A stretch of DNA of 16,550 bases from Halovenus sp. (GCA_028274925.1 JAQCNR010000174.1:1-16550), one strand, 5' to 3'. Positions 6,937 through 13,856 are shown, counted from the stretch's first letter. Notes: generated by a model not told the origin, from the letters alone. A program made the numbers and translations.

Positions 6937-6978
6937 ACACCATCTCTCGGCGGGCCGGAACAACTGTGTTTCGACCGC

Positions 6979-6993
6979 GGGAGATAAAGGCTC
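6979..6993. promoter_or_regulatory. Shared TATA-like region between hisG and the CPBP protease gene
   Basis: GGGAGATAAAGGCTC is the only AT-containing TATA-like patch in the 85-bp divergent gap. Read on the plus strand its centre is about 36 nt from the ATG at 7022; read on the minus strand (CTTTATC) it is about 50 nt from the hisG ATG. It could serve either or both directions with short leaders. Confidence 0.4.
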
Positions 6994-7021
6994 TTTTCGG
7001 CGGAGGACTAACCTGTGGGTA

Positions 7022-8041
7022 ATGGACGAGCCCTCCGAGTCGGACGGTGCCTGTCACAGTTGTGGGGCAGCAGTTCACCCAGCCGACAACTTCTGTCAGG
7101 AGTGTGGCGCGCAGTTGGCTGGCTCCGGCGGCCAGCCCGCAGAGTCAGCAGACGGCGGAACAGTGCCACTGGACGGGACGACTGACCAGCACACGGAGTG
7201 GGACGACGAACAGTCGCCGCCGCGCAAGTCTGGCCCGGGTGCGCCGGGGTCGAGACAGGGTCAGGAGTCGCCACTTCGAGCATTTGGCACCGCCTTCGGA
7301 CTCAGCGCTGCCGGCCTCGGGGTGCCACTGATTGTTATCTCGATTCTCGGCGCAATCCTACTCGGGATTGGCCTCCCGGGGGGGCCGGTTATCGTCGGAA
7401 TGGTGCTATTGCAGTTCGGCTGGTTTGTCGCGCTGGGCCTGTGGTTTCTGCGCCGTCAGGGATACGACTGGGGTGGTGTCCGTGAGTATCTCGGCATTGA
7501 GGTGCCTTCGTTGAAGGAAATCGGGCTGGTATTCGTCACGTGGGTTGGTATCATCATCGCGGCAGGAATTATACTGACAGTCGTAACCGAAATTGCCGCA
7601 CAACTCGTCGGTCCCAGCAATGCTCAGCCCGCAGAGAACTCGACCGGCGACGCGATTGCCGCGAATCCACAGCTCATCGCACTCATTGTCGCGGGTATGC
7701 TGTTGGTAGTCGGCCCCGCCGAGGAGACACTGTTCCGCGGCGTGATTCAGAACCGCCTTCGAGAATCGCTGTCAACAGTTCCGGCTATTTTGCTTGCGTC
7801 ACTGCTGTTTGCGTTGGCGCACGTCTTCGCGCTCGCCGGCGGCGGGAGCGCGACTGGCATCGCGATTACGATGTCTGTGCTGTTCGTCACGAGTCTCGGC
7901 CTCGGTTGGATCTACGAGTACACCGAGAATCTCGTCGTTCCCGCACTGTTACACGGATTTCACAACTCAGTCGTCGCAGTTGCCACTGTCTCGGCGGCCA
8001 CCGGCCTCACTGTCCCCGAGCTGCTGCTGAGCGCGCTATGA
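7022..8041 (+). CDS. Zinc-ribbon CPBP intramembrane metalloprotease
   Basis: This 339-aa membrane protein begins with a zinc ribbon (C11xxC14 and C25xxC28), then has a charged low-complexity linker (about 35-88) and about seven hydrophobic segments. The C-terminal domain shows all three CPBP (Rce1/Abi) motifs: EExxxR as E234-E235-R239, FxxxH as F263-H267, and HxxxN as H311-N315. These residues bind the metal and catalyse proteolysis within the membrane in Rce1-like enzymes, so the protein is predicted to be active. Substrates are unknown; the family includes CaaX processing and bacteriocin-immunity members. I chose the ATG at 7022 because it begins just before the zinc ribbon; a start 36 codons earlier would read into the hisG promoter. 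The stop codon overlaps the ferredoxin start as ATGA. The zinc ribbon may recruit a partner or substrate. Confidence 0.88.
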   Translation: MDEPSESDGACHSCGAAVHPADNFCQECGAQLAGSGGQPAESADGGTVPLDGTTDQHTEWDDEQSPPRKSGPGAPGSRQGQESPLRAFGTAFGLSAAGLGVPLIVISILGAILLGIGLPGGPVIVGMVLLQFGWFVALGLWFLRRQGYDWGGVREYLGIEVPSLKEIGLVFVTWVGIIIAAGIILTVVTEIAAQLVGPSNAQPAENSTGDAIAANPQLIALIVAGMLLVVGPAEETLFRGVIQNRLRESLSTVPAILLASLLFALAHVFALAGGGSATGIAITMSVLFVTSLGLGWIYEYTENLVVPALLHGFHNSVVAVATVSAATGLTVPELLLSAL

Positions 8042-8370
8042 GCGAGACAGTTCCTGTGACGGTCATCGACGGCGACGACGAACAGACTATTGAAGTGGCG
8101 CGTGGTCGCAAACTCCGAGACGCCCTGTTGGAGCGTGATTTCGAGGTGTACGGCACTGTCTCGAAACACGCCAACTGCGGCGGGCGCGGGCTCTGTGCCA
8201 CCTGCACGGTCGACATCGACCCTGATGTTGCGCCCGAACACTGGCACGACCGCGCTGCCGTCCAGTTCGGCTATCCGCGGCTCTCCTGTCAGATTACCGT
8301 CGAGGAGCCACTGACTGTCCGCCTGCTGGACAAACACGTCTGGGGACAGGTCTTCCCGCGACATCTGTAA
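8038..8370 (+). CDS. [2Fe-2S] ferredoxin-like protein
   Basis: The 110-aa acidic protein carries a C47-x5-C53-x2-C56-x27-C84 pattern, the ligand set of a [2Fe-2S] ferredoxin with the beta-grasp fold. The x5 spacing resembles adrenodoxin/bacterial-type clusters more than the x4 spacing of plant-type ferredoxins. It lacks the long acidic insertion known from the main halophilic ferredoxin, so it is probably a dedicated electron carrier. The ATG at 8038 overlaps the stop of the CPBP protease (ATGA), a strong sign of translational coupling. Residues 85-110 are a positively charged C-terminal tail (RLLDKHVWGQVFPRHL). The electron donor and acceptor are not evident, since no reductase or oxygenase gene is adjacent. 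Confidence 0.88.
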   Translation: MSETVPVTVIDGDDEQTIEVARGRKLRDALLERDFEVYGTVSKHANCGGRGLCATCTVDIDPDVAPEHWHDRAAVQFGYPRLSCQITVEEPLTVRLLDKHVWGQVFPRHL

Positions 8371-8377
8371 TATTAAG
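8369..8377 (+). promoter_or_regulatory. TATA-like element for mtaD
   Basis: TAATATTAA lies just at the ferredoxin stop and is centred about 28 nt before the ATG at 8401. It fits a leaderless promoter, so the deaminase gene is likely transcribed separately from the protease-ferredoxin pair. Confidence 0.5.
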
Positions 8378-8400
8378 AGCCGCCGCGACGCAGACCGGAT

Positions 8401-9699
8401 ATGGACACGCTTGCAGTCACCGGCGGACAGGTGCTCCGGCCTGACTTCAGTATCGAGCAGGCCGACGTACTGGTCGACACCGACGCCGGAACAATCGACG
8501 CGATTGCTGCGCCCGGAACCGTAGACGCCGACCACACACTCGACGCCGACGATGGACTGGTGATTCCCGGACTCGTCAACGCACACACCCACGTCGCGAT
8601 GACGCTCTTTCGCGGCAGCGCAGACGACAAACAGTTGCATGACTGGCTGCAGGAAGACATCTGGCCCGTCGAGGCCGAACTACAGGCCGGAGATGTCCGG
8701 GCTGGCGCGGCACTTGGGGTTGCGGAGATGATTCGCTCGGGAACGACCGCCTTCGCAGACATGTACTTCTTCATGCCCGAAGTCGCCGATGTTGTCGACA
8801 AAGCTGGCGTCAGCGCTCGGCTTGGCCACGGGTGCATTACGGTGGGGAAAGACGACGAGGCCGCACACGAGGATTTCGAGGCCGGACTCTCCTTCGCCCG
8901 AGAGTACAGCGGCGCGGCCGACGGGCGCGTCCAGACGATGTTCACACCCCACAGTCTGACGACTGTCGACGAGAAGTTCTACCGCGAGTACGTCCCCAAG
9001 GCCCGTGAAAACGGGATTCCGATTCATCTCCACGCCAACGAAACTGAAAACGAGGTTGGCCCGCTGGTCGAAGAATACGGAAAACGCCCGCTTGCGTACG
9101 CCGACGAGTTGGGACTGCTCGCCGAGGATTCCTTTATTGCCCACGGCGTTCACGTCGACGAGAGTGAACTCGAATTACTCGCCGAGCGAGAGACGGCAGT
9201 TATCCACAACCCGGCCTCGAACATGAAACTCGCCAGCGGGATGGCTCCCGTCCAGGAGATGCTCGACGCTGGCGTTCCGGTGGGTCTCGGAACCGACGGC
9301 GCAGCCTCGAACAACGACCTCGATATGTTCGACGAGATGCGCGACGCAGCGATGGTCGGCAAACTGGCCGCTGCGGACGCACGGGCTGTCGACGCGGAGG
9401 CAGTCGTCGAGATGGCGACCGCTGGAAGCGCGGACGCGATTGGTATCGAGAGCGGGCGCGTGGAGGTAGGTGCGAACGCCGACCTTGCGGTGCTCGACCT
9501 CGACGCCGCACACCTCACGCCGCGTCACGACCTGCTCAGCCACCTCGTGTACGCCGTCAAAGGCAGCGACGTCCAACATACCATCTGTGACGGGCGCGTT
9601 CTGATGGAAGACCGAGAGCTCCAGACCCTCGACCTGGATACGGTCATCGACGAGGCGAGCGAGCATGCGGCCGCGCTGTTCGAACGAGCGGGCAAATGA
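8401..9699 (+). CDS. mtaD: 5'-methylthioadenosine/S-adenosylhomocysteine deaminase
   Basis: This 432-aa amidohydrolase-superfamily enzyme deaminates S-adenosylhomocysteine or 5'-methylthioadenosine (and possibly 5'-deoxyadenosine), recycling SAM by-products. Metal ligands are all visible: NAHTH (H62, H64), HLHANET (H211 with catalytic E214), AHGVH (H248) and GTDG (D299). The segments MTLFRGSADD, NPASNMKLASG and AASNNDLDMF are diagnostic of the MTA/SAH deaminase family against plain guanine or cytosine deaminases. Length matches the family. The substrate preference cannot be settled from sequence. The window also has two SAM-dependent methyltransferase genes, but these are not in the same transcription unit, so a direct link is not claimed. 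Confidence 0.92.
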   Translation: MDTLAVTGGQVLRPDFSIEQADVLVDTDAGTIDAIAAPGTVDADHTLDADDGLVIPGLVNAHTHVAMTLFRGSADDKQLHDWLQEDIWPVEAELQAGDVRAGAALGVAEMIRSGTTAFADMYFFMPEVADVVDKAGVSARLGHGCITVGKDDEAAHEDFEAGLSFAREYSGAADGRVQTMFTPHSLTTVDEKFYREYVPKARENGIPIHLHANETENEVGPLVEEYGKRPLAYADELGLLAEDSFIAHGVHVDESELELLAERETAVIHNPASNMKLASGMAPVQEMLDAGVPVGLGTDGAASNNDLDMFDEMRDAAMVGKLAAADARAVDAEAVVEMATAGSADAIGIESGRVEVGANADLAVLDLDAAHLTPRHDLLSHLVYAVKGSDVQHTICDGRVLMEDRELQTLDLDTVIDEASEHAAALFERAGK

Positions 9700-9818
9700 A
9701 CGGGCGAGCAGCCAGCGAGAGATAAACACTGCACGGCCGTTTTGAATCTTCTAACAATCTCAGCGTCCGTGAGAGCGAATTCGGAACACCCGGTGAACGA
9801 ACTGAACGGGATGGGGGG

Positions 9819-9827
9819 TTTAGATGT
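9819..9827 (+). promoter_or_regulatory. TATA-like element for the secreted protein gene
   Basis: TTTAGATGT, following a run of six G, is centred about 28 nt before the ATG at 9852, consistent with a leaderless transcript. The remaining part of the 152-bp gap (9700-9818) holds no ORF or strong repeat that I can support. Confidence 0.45.
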
Positions 9828-9851
9828 ATTTCTCACTACGTAGCAAGTACG

Positions 9852-10658
9852 ATGCAACGAAAATCACTACTGATCGTGTTTGCGCTGGCTATGGGGACGG
9901 CTGTCCTCGCTGCTGGTGCAGTGACCGTCGCGGCAGACGGACACGCAACTGTTGACGTGACACAGGACGAGGGCGTCACGGTGACAGTCACCCAGAACGA
10001 CACGGCAGTGGCAAATAGCACAGTGTCGGTCGAAACAGTTGACAACACGACTTACAGTGGCACGGGCGAGTACGTTACCGATGAAAACGGAACGGTCGAG
10101 CTTCCCGCGCCTGAAAATGACACCACCGTCGCAGTGACGGCCACTGTCGACAACGAGACGGTCACCACCGAAGCAGAACTCGACGCTGCTGGTGACACCG
10201 AGGAAGACGAGGAAGAAGAAGGGAGCTTCGGACAGCTCGTCTCCTCGTTCGTCAATTCGCTGCTCGGCAACCAGACGACTGACGACAACACCACAGAAAA
10301 CGAGACTGCAATGAACGACACTGACCAGCCGTTCGGACAGTTGGTCTCCGCGTTCGTGCTCGAGAACAACCCTGGAAACAGTTCCCCGAACCAGACTGGC
10401 CCGCCAGCATTCGCCGGCCCGGGCGGTGACGACGAGAACGAAAGCGACGCCGGCCCACCGGAACACGCTGGCCCGCCAGAGAACAAGAGTAACGCCGGCC
10501 CGCCTGAAAACGGAAGTGAGGCTGGCCCGCCCGAGAACGCTGGACCGCCTGAAGAGGCCGATTCCGGCGACGACGCAGACGAAGAAGAGGAAGAAGAAGA
10601 GACTGAAGAAGACGACGATGACGGAGGGGAGGGCCGACCGGGCGGCGCTGGCTACTAA
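9852..10658 (+). CDS. Secreted sequon-rich protein with AGPPE repeats and polyacidic tail
   Basis: The 268-aa protein starts with a signal peptide (KSLLIVFALAMGTAVLAAGA, likely cleaved around A28) with no lipobox cysteine and no twin arginine, pointing to Sec export. Residues 30-110 are Thr/Val-rich and beta-like (VTVTVTQNDTAVANSTVSVETV), resembling a small Ig- or carboxypeptidase-regulatory-like module. About 15 N-x-S/T sequons indicate heavy N-glycosylation. Two near-identical nonapeptides, FGQLVSSFV (126-134) and FGQLVSAFV (161-169), flank a disordered Asn/Thr linker. Residues 200-234 hold five AGPPE units. The tail (236-258) is almost pure Asp/Glu and ends GRPGGAGY. No transmembrane anchor or sorting motif follows, so it should be released or bound to the S-layer through ions. 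No family is recognised. Confidence 0.85.
   Translation: MQRKSLLIVFALAMGTAVLAAGAVTVAADGHATVDVTQDEGVTVTVTQNDTAVANSTVSVETVDNTTYSGTGEYVTDENGTVELPAPENDTTVAVTATVDNETVTTEAELDAAGDTEEDEEEEGSFGQLVSSFVNSLLGNQTTDDNTTENETAMNDTDQPFGQLVSAFVLENNPGNSSPNQTGPPAFAGPGGDDENESDAGPPEHAGPPENKSNAGPPENGSEAGPPENAGPPEEADSGDDADEEEEEEETEEDDDDGGEGRPGGAGY
10227..10358 (+). repeat. Duplicated FGQLVS(S/A)FV motif
   Basis: The 27-nt segments at 10227-10253 and 10332-10358 encode FGQLVSSFV and FGQLVSAFV. They are similar at the DNA level (both begin TTCGGACAG) and 105 nt apart. The short amphipathic units differ from the surrounding disordered sequence and may be paired binding or membrane-touching elements. Confidence 0.8.
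10449..10553 (+). repeat. Five AGPPE repeats in the secreted protein
   Basis: AGPPE occurs at residues 200-204, 206-210, 215-219, 224-228 and 230-234, joined by short linkers such as HA, NKSN and NGSE. Codons differ between units (GGCCCACCG, GGCCCGCCA, GGCCCGCCT, GGCCCGCCC, GGACCGCCT). The repeat is therefore conserved at protein level and not a very recent DNA duplication. Confidence 0.85.
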
Positions 10659-10666
10659 CGACCGCT

Positions 10667-10676
10667 CTAATTTTTC
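10667..10676 (+). terminator. T-tract after the secreted protein gene
   Basis: CTAATTTTTC lies about 10 nt after the TAA stop, with five consecutive T in GC-rich surroundings. Archaeal termination often uses such a U-tract without a hairpin. Confidence 0.5.
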
Positions 10677-10760
10677 TCAGGTTCCGTAGCGGACCACGTT
10701 TTCCCATCCGAACGGTCGCCGACTAGTGTCACGGCCAGCGGTCGACACCGGACCGACCGG

Positions 10761-10766
10761 CTTAAC
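10761..10766 (+). promoter_or_regulatory. TATA-like element for the dihydropteroate synthase gene
   Basis: CTTAAC is centred about 27 nt before the ATG at 10790, the position expected for a leaderless start. The rest of the 131-bp gap holds only the upstream T-tract. Confidence 0.4.
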
Positions 10767-10789
10767 AGGTTCAAAGCCAACAAAGGTGT

Positions 10790-11911
10790 ATGCGAACTGT
10801 CGACGCGGCCGGACTGAAGATTGGAGACGACCAGCCGCCACGGATCATGGGCGTGTTGAACGTCAGCCAGGAGTCCCCGTACAAACCGTCAGTGTTCGAC
10901 GACGCGGGTGAGGCTGCCGAATACGTCGATACACAGCTCATCGACCAGGGCGCAGATATTGTCGATGTCGGACTGGAGTCGGCAAACAAGAAATTCGAGG
11001 TGCTCTCTGCGGAGGAGGAACTCGACCGACTCGACACCGCAATCGAAACGATGGAGAGCGTCAGCGGTGACGCCGTCTTCTCCATCGAAACGCGCTATCA
11101 CGAAGTCGCCGAGGAAGCGCTCAGCCAGGGCTACGAGATGGTCAACGACATCTGTGGCTTCGCCGACCCCGAGATGCCACGGGTCTGTGAAGAGTACGAC
11201 GTCGCGGTGGGCAAGATGGCGAGTCCGCCTGACCTAGAGCGTCCCGGTGCAGTCGAGGATGTCGACGATATCTACGACGCGCTCTTCCAGAACGGACTGA
11301 CCGACAAGACAATTATCGACCCTGCATTCGGCGGGTGGAGTGAGGAGAAGACAATCGAAGACGACCGCGAGACGTTCCGCCGCCTTCGGGAGTTTCGTGC
11401 CTTCGGCCAGCCAATGCTGGTCTCGATCAACCGCAAGAACTTCCTCCGGTCGATTGCTGGCCGAGACACCGAGGGTGCGCTGCCTGTCTCGCTGGCCGCA
11501 ACATCGATGGCCGTCGAGCGCGGCGCTCACGTTATCCGGACCCACGACGTGGCCGAAACCCGCGACGCCGCACTCGTCGGTGATACGTTCACGCCAGACC
11601 GAACAGAGACGACCATCGACGGCATCGAAATCGAAGAACTGGACATTCGAACGATTAGTGACGCACAGCGGTACACCGACGACGCCGACGTTGCGGCGGC
11701 CGGCGTAACGGTCGCGTGTGAACTCCGCGGACTCGACGAGGCGACACTGAATCACCTCCGAACGGCGGGCAGAGAGGCGAACGTCGCGGTCAGCGGTGGG
11801 GAGTCAGCCTTCGTCGCAGGCTCGATTCGGTCAGTGGAGACGTTGACCGACCAGCTTGAAGATGACAACCTAACCGCGGCGCTGACGGCGGTTGTGGAGG
11901 GTTCTCGGTGA
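10790..11911 (+). CDS. folP: Dihydropteroate synthase homologue with C-terminal extension
   Basis: The 373-aa TIM-barrel protein is expected to join 6-hydroxymethyl-dihydropterin diphosphate to a p-aminobenzoate-type substrate. DHPS landmarks in order: IMGVLNVSQESPY (N24), DIVDVGLES (D59), SIETRYHEVAEEAL, MVNDICG (N119), IIDPAFGG (D177), INRKNF (K216) and RTHDV (R250, H252). Differences from bacterial DHPS are clear. The first loop reads ESPYKPSV instead of DSFSDGG, the STRP loop is replaced by SANK, and the pterin-binding Asp of the VDT motif is Glu (E100). After residue ~270, where bacterial enzymes end, about 100 extra residues follow. The mptE gene lies 142 bp downstream on the same strand and makes the diphosphate substrate, which supports a pterin role. 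The gene symbol is by homology; the exact aromatic substrate is uncertain. Confidence 0.82.
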   Translation: MRTVDAAGLKIGDDQPPRIMGVLNVSQESPYKPSVFDDAGEAAEYVDTQLIDQGADIVDVGLESANKKFEVLSAEEELDRLDTAIETMESVSGDAVFSIETRYHEVAEEALSQGYEMVNDICGFADPEMPRVCEEYDVAVGKMASPPDLERPGAVEDVDDIYDALFQNGLTDKTIIDPAFGGWSEEKTIEDDRETFRRLREFRAFGQPMLVSINRKNFLRSIAGRDTEGALPVSLAATSMAVERGAHVIRTHDVAETRDAALVGDTFTPDRTETTIDGIEIEELDIRTISDAQRYTDDADVAAAGVTVACELRGLDEATLNHLRTAGREANVAVSGGESAFVAGSIRSVETLTDQLEDDNLTAALTAVVEGSR

Positions 11912-11950
11912 GAAAACTTATACCCCAAGAGCCAAAATCAGGCAATGACG

Positions 11951-11998
11951 GCCGAAAGGGCATACTCGGGCAGGGGCAGTTCGGTATGCCATTTCGGC
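11951..11998 (+). promoter_or_regulatory. Strong inverted repeat / hairpin upstream of mptE
   Basis: GCCGAAAGGGCATAC (11951-11965) and GTATGCCATTTCGGC (11984-11998) pair over 15 bp with a single G-A mismatch, enclosing an 18-nt loop (11966-11983). It is by far the best inverted repeat I noticed in the window. No T-tract follows, so it is not a typical terminator. It lies 8 bp before the TTTATATC box of mptE. A second TATA-like CTTATA at 11918-11923 would start a transcript near 11945, placing the hairpin at the very 5' end of a ~109-nt mptE leader. It could be a dimeric regulator site, a structured leader, or an RNA processing site. Confidence 0.7.
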
Positions 11999-12006
11999 TC
12001 AATCCG

Positions 12007-12014
12007 ATTTATAT
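12007..12014 (+). promoter_or_regulatory. TATA box of mptE
   Basis: GATTTATATC contains a good TATA core centred about 43 nt before the GTG start, so a transcript from here would have a leader of roughly 17 nt. AGAGAGG at 12038-12044 lies about 10 nt before the GTG and can act as a Shine-Dalgarno sequence, which supports the GTG at 12054. Confidence 0.55.
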
Positions 12015-12053
12015 CGGACCCACTCGTAAACCTCGCCAGAGAGGTCTCTAGCT

Positions 12054-12752
12054 GTGGACTTCGAGCAGTGGGAACCAGTGTACGAGGCTATTCTCGCTGA
12101 CTTCGGCTACGGCCGTGCAGGCGACGAGCGAGCGGGTGACCGACTCGCGGAGCTACTCGATTCGAGTTTCGACACCGGGGTGCTGGACTGGACAGGCCAG
12201 ACCGTTGCCATCGCTGGCGGTGCCGACTCCATGGCGGAGGAATCAGAACGACAGTTGGCAGCGGACGCTGACGTGGTCGTTGCGGCGTCGATTGCGGCTG
12301 ACCGACTCCGTGACCACGAGATTGCTGTCGACTGTATGGTGACTGACCTGGACAAGAACCCGGAGACGGTGGTCGAACTCACCACAGAAGGGACGCCCGT
12401 TGCGGTCCACGCTCACGGGGACAACGTGGCTGCGCTGGACGCGTGGGTGCCGAAACTCGACCACGAGTTTGTGTTGCCGACGACACAGGCCGAACCTGCT
12501 GGACTGGTTCGGAATTTCGGCGGCTTTACTGACGGCGACCGGGCAGCGTTTCTCGCTGACGCCCGTGGCGCAGCGGAACTCGTCTTTCCGGGCTGGGCGT
12601 TCGACGACCCAACAATCGACGCGGAAAAAGCACATAAGCTCCGGTGGGCCGAGCGGTTGTTGTACTGGCTCGAACGCCGTCGTGAACAGCAGTTCACCGT
12701 GCTGGACGGCCGACGAGGGCAACTCGACAGTTCTGGACTCCCAGTGGAGTAA
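12054..12752 (+). CDS. mptE: 6-hydroxymethyl-7,8-dihydropterin pyrophosphokinase
   Basis: This 232-aa COG1634/DUF115-type enzyme transfers pyrophosphate from ATP to 6-hydroxymethyl-7,8-dihydropterin; it is the archaeal counterpart of FolK. Conserved blocks: VAIAGGADS (51-59), the metal/ATP-site VTDLD (96-100), VHAHGDN (118-124), RNFGGFTDGDRA (153-164) and the C-terminal KAHKLRWAERLL (192-203). All core motifs are intact. The start is a GTG supported by the AGAGAGG ribosome site; no in-frame ATG lies nearby upstream. The protein precedes the DHPS step in the pathway, and the neighbouring gene upstream is a DHPS homologue, so the pair forms a two-step module despite the 142-bp gap. Confidence 0.93.
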   Translation: MDFEQWEPVYEAILADFGYGRAGDERAGDRLAELLDSSFDTGVLDWTGQTVAIAGGADSMAEESERQLAADADVVVAASIAADRLRDHEIAVDCMVTDLDKNPETVVELTTEGTPVAVHAHGDNVAALDAWVPKLDHEFVLPTTQAEPAGLVRNFGGFTDGDRAAFLADARGAAELVFPGWAFDDPTIDAEKAHKLRWAERLLYWLERRREQQFTVLDGRRGQLDSSGLPVE

Positions 12753-12766
12753 CTGGGAGACCCAGT
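12752..12766 (+). terminator. Hairpin after mptE
   Basis: ACTGGG (12752-12757) and CCCAGT (12761-12766) form a perfect 6-bp stem with an AGA triloop starting at the mptE stop codon. No T-run follows directly on this strand, so the terminator role is tentative. The site lies in the 56-bp gap between convergent genes. Confidence 0.4.
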
Positions 12767-12791
12767 GCTGCTGGTAAGTGGGCTAAAGCCG

Positions 12792-12796
12792 AAAAA
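12792..12796 (-). terminator. T-tract after the coiled-coil gene
   Basis: On the minus strand TTTTT follows the TAA stop of the coiled-coil gene by about 12 nt and is followed by a short GGCT/AGCC inverted repeat. It fits a U-tract terminator for the leftward transcript. Confidence 0.45.
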
Positions 12797-12808
12797 CAGA
12801 CTGTTAGA

Positions 12809-13699
12809 TTACAGCAGACCCGTCTTCTGCAGTTTCATCAGGTCCTCGGTGTCGAGGGTTTCGCCTTCCTTGAACTGCTGGTAGATCTCCTCGGCCTCCT
12901 CGCGGGCGGCCTCCTGTTTCTCTTCGCGCTGTTCGCGCTCCTCTTCTTCTTCCTTTTTGTCCAGTTCGCGCAGGCGCTTCTGGACGCGGACGAAGTCCTC
13001 GTGGTGCTGGTCGGCCGCTTCCTGGGCGTCGACGAATTTCTCGTGCATCTCGTCGGCGTCGTCACGGATTTCGTCGGCCTCGCGGTAGGCCTCGATCATC
13101 TCGTTGTGGTGTTTCTGGGCCTCGTCGGCGAGTTCAGTCACCTTCTGGTGGTGTTTGGAGGCTTCGGCGCGGACTTCCTCGGCCTCGTCTTCGATCTCGT
13201 CGATCTCTTGGTTCTGGTCGAGTTTCTCCTTTTTTTCCGCGAGTTTCTCGCGTTTGTCCTCGATTTTCTCGATGAGTTCGCGCTCGTCCTCGGTGTCGAG
13301 CACTTCGGTCTGCTGTTTGAATTCGAGATCTTCGATCTCGGATTCGAGCTCCTCGATATCCTTGCCCTCGTCGAGCTTGGCGTCGTCTTTGAGCTGTTCG
13401 ACGCGGTCGAACAGTTCGTTGGCCTCGGCGTTGAGTTCGTTACGCTTCTCTTTGTGCTCCTGAACCTGCTCGTTCAGTTCGTCGCGTTTCTCACGGTGTT
13501 CCTGAGCCTCGTCGACTTTCTCGCGGGTGTTAGCGTTGAGGTCGTCGCGGCTGGAGGCCCGTTCGGAGGCCATCTGGTTTAGCTCGTTGCGCCGGTCGCG
13601 GAGCTTGCCAGCGAGTTTGATAAGTTCGCCTTTGGATTTGTTTTCGAGCTCTTCGTCTGTGACTTCAATGTTTTTGGACTGGTCTATCGAATCTGCCAT
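12809..13699 (-). CDS. Long archaeal coiled-coil protein (COG1340-like)
   Basis: The 296-aa protein is almost wholly alpha-helical and highly charged, with heptad-like Glu/Lys/Arg/Leu repeats from about residue 15 to 275 (for example HREKRDELNEQVQEHKEKRNELN). It has no cysteine, membrane segment or signal peptide. Archaea commonly encode such COG1340-type proteins; their function is not established, and names such as phosphoserine phosphatase in databases appear unfounded. I chose the ATG at 13699 because GAGGT lies about 6 nt upstream and MADSIDQ begins the acidic N-terminus; a longer frame upstream reads through low-quality coding sequence. The only plausible TATA element upstream (13857-13864) implies a leader of about 135 nt. 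The C-terminal segment ends DTEDLMKLQKTGLL, a non-coiled tail that may be a binding motif. Confidence 0.85.
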   Translation of the reverse strand: MADSIDQSKNIEVTDEELENKSKGELIKLAGKLRDRRNELNQMASERASSRDDLNANTREKVDEAQEHREKRDELNEQVQEHKEKRNELNAEANELFDRVEQLKDDAKLDEGKDIEELESEIEDLEFKQQTEVLDTEDERELIEKIEDKREKLAEKKEKLDQNQEIDEIEDEAEEVRAEASKHHQKVTELADEAQKHHNEMIEAYREADEIRDDADEMHEKFVDAQEAADQHHEDFVRVQKRLRELDKKEEEEEREQREEKQEAAREEAEEIYQQFKEGETLDTEDLMKLQKTGLL

Positions 13700-13856
13700 G
13701 GTTGAACCTCGATTCCATATGCGGTGCGGTTGTCGTTGACACTCTCCCTGCGGATCTGCTGTCGTCGAAAACAGGCGTTCCCTATCATGTTGGGCGGAGT
13801 GCTGTACGACCAAATCGCCGCACGCGTTCTGGTAACTGGTACTTTTGCAGGATCGG

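Noticed and set aside
7540..8370. 276-aa frame extending the ferredoxin N-terminally
   Set aside because: The first ~166 codons are an out-of-frame, Arg-rich reading of the CPBP protease gene; the ATG at 8038 with the ATGA overlap and the usual ferredoxin length define the true start.
9700..9851. Search for a small RNA gene or terminator hairpin in the 152-bp gap after mtaD
   Set aside because: Only weak short complementarities (for example around CTCAGCGTCCGTGAG) are present, too small to support an RNA gene.
11945..12100. 51-codon frame starting at the predicted transcript start before mptE
   Set aside because: It begins at a plausible leaderless position but is basic and Ser/Arg-rich, unlike the acidic neighbours, and it overlaps mptE out of frame; the hairpin explains this stretch better.
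13001..13582. Very hydrophobic 193-aa plus-strand frame opposite the coiled-coil gene
   Set aside because: The Leu/Phe/Val-rich protein is the antisense reading of Glu/Lys-rich codons; there is no promoter or ribosome site, and the coiled-coil frame explains the sequence.
13700..13813. 38-residue N-terminal extension of the coiled-coil protein
   Set aside because: The composition (His, Gln, Arg, Cys) is unlike the rest of the protein, and a GAGGT ribosome site precedes the ATG at 13699.
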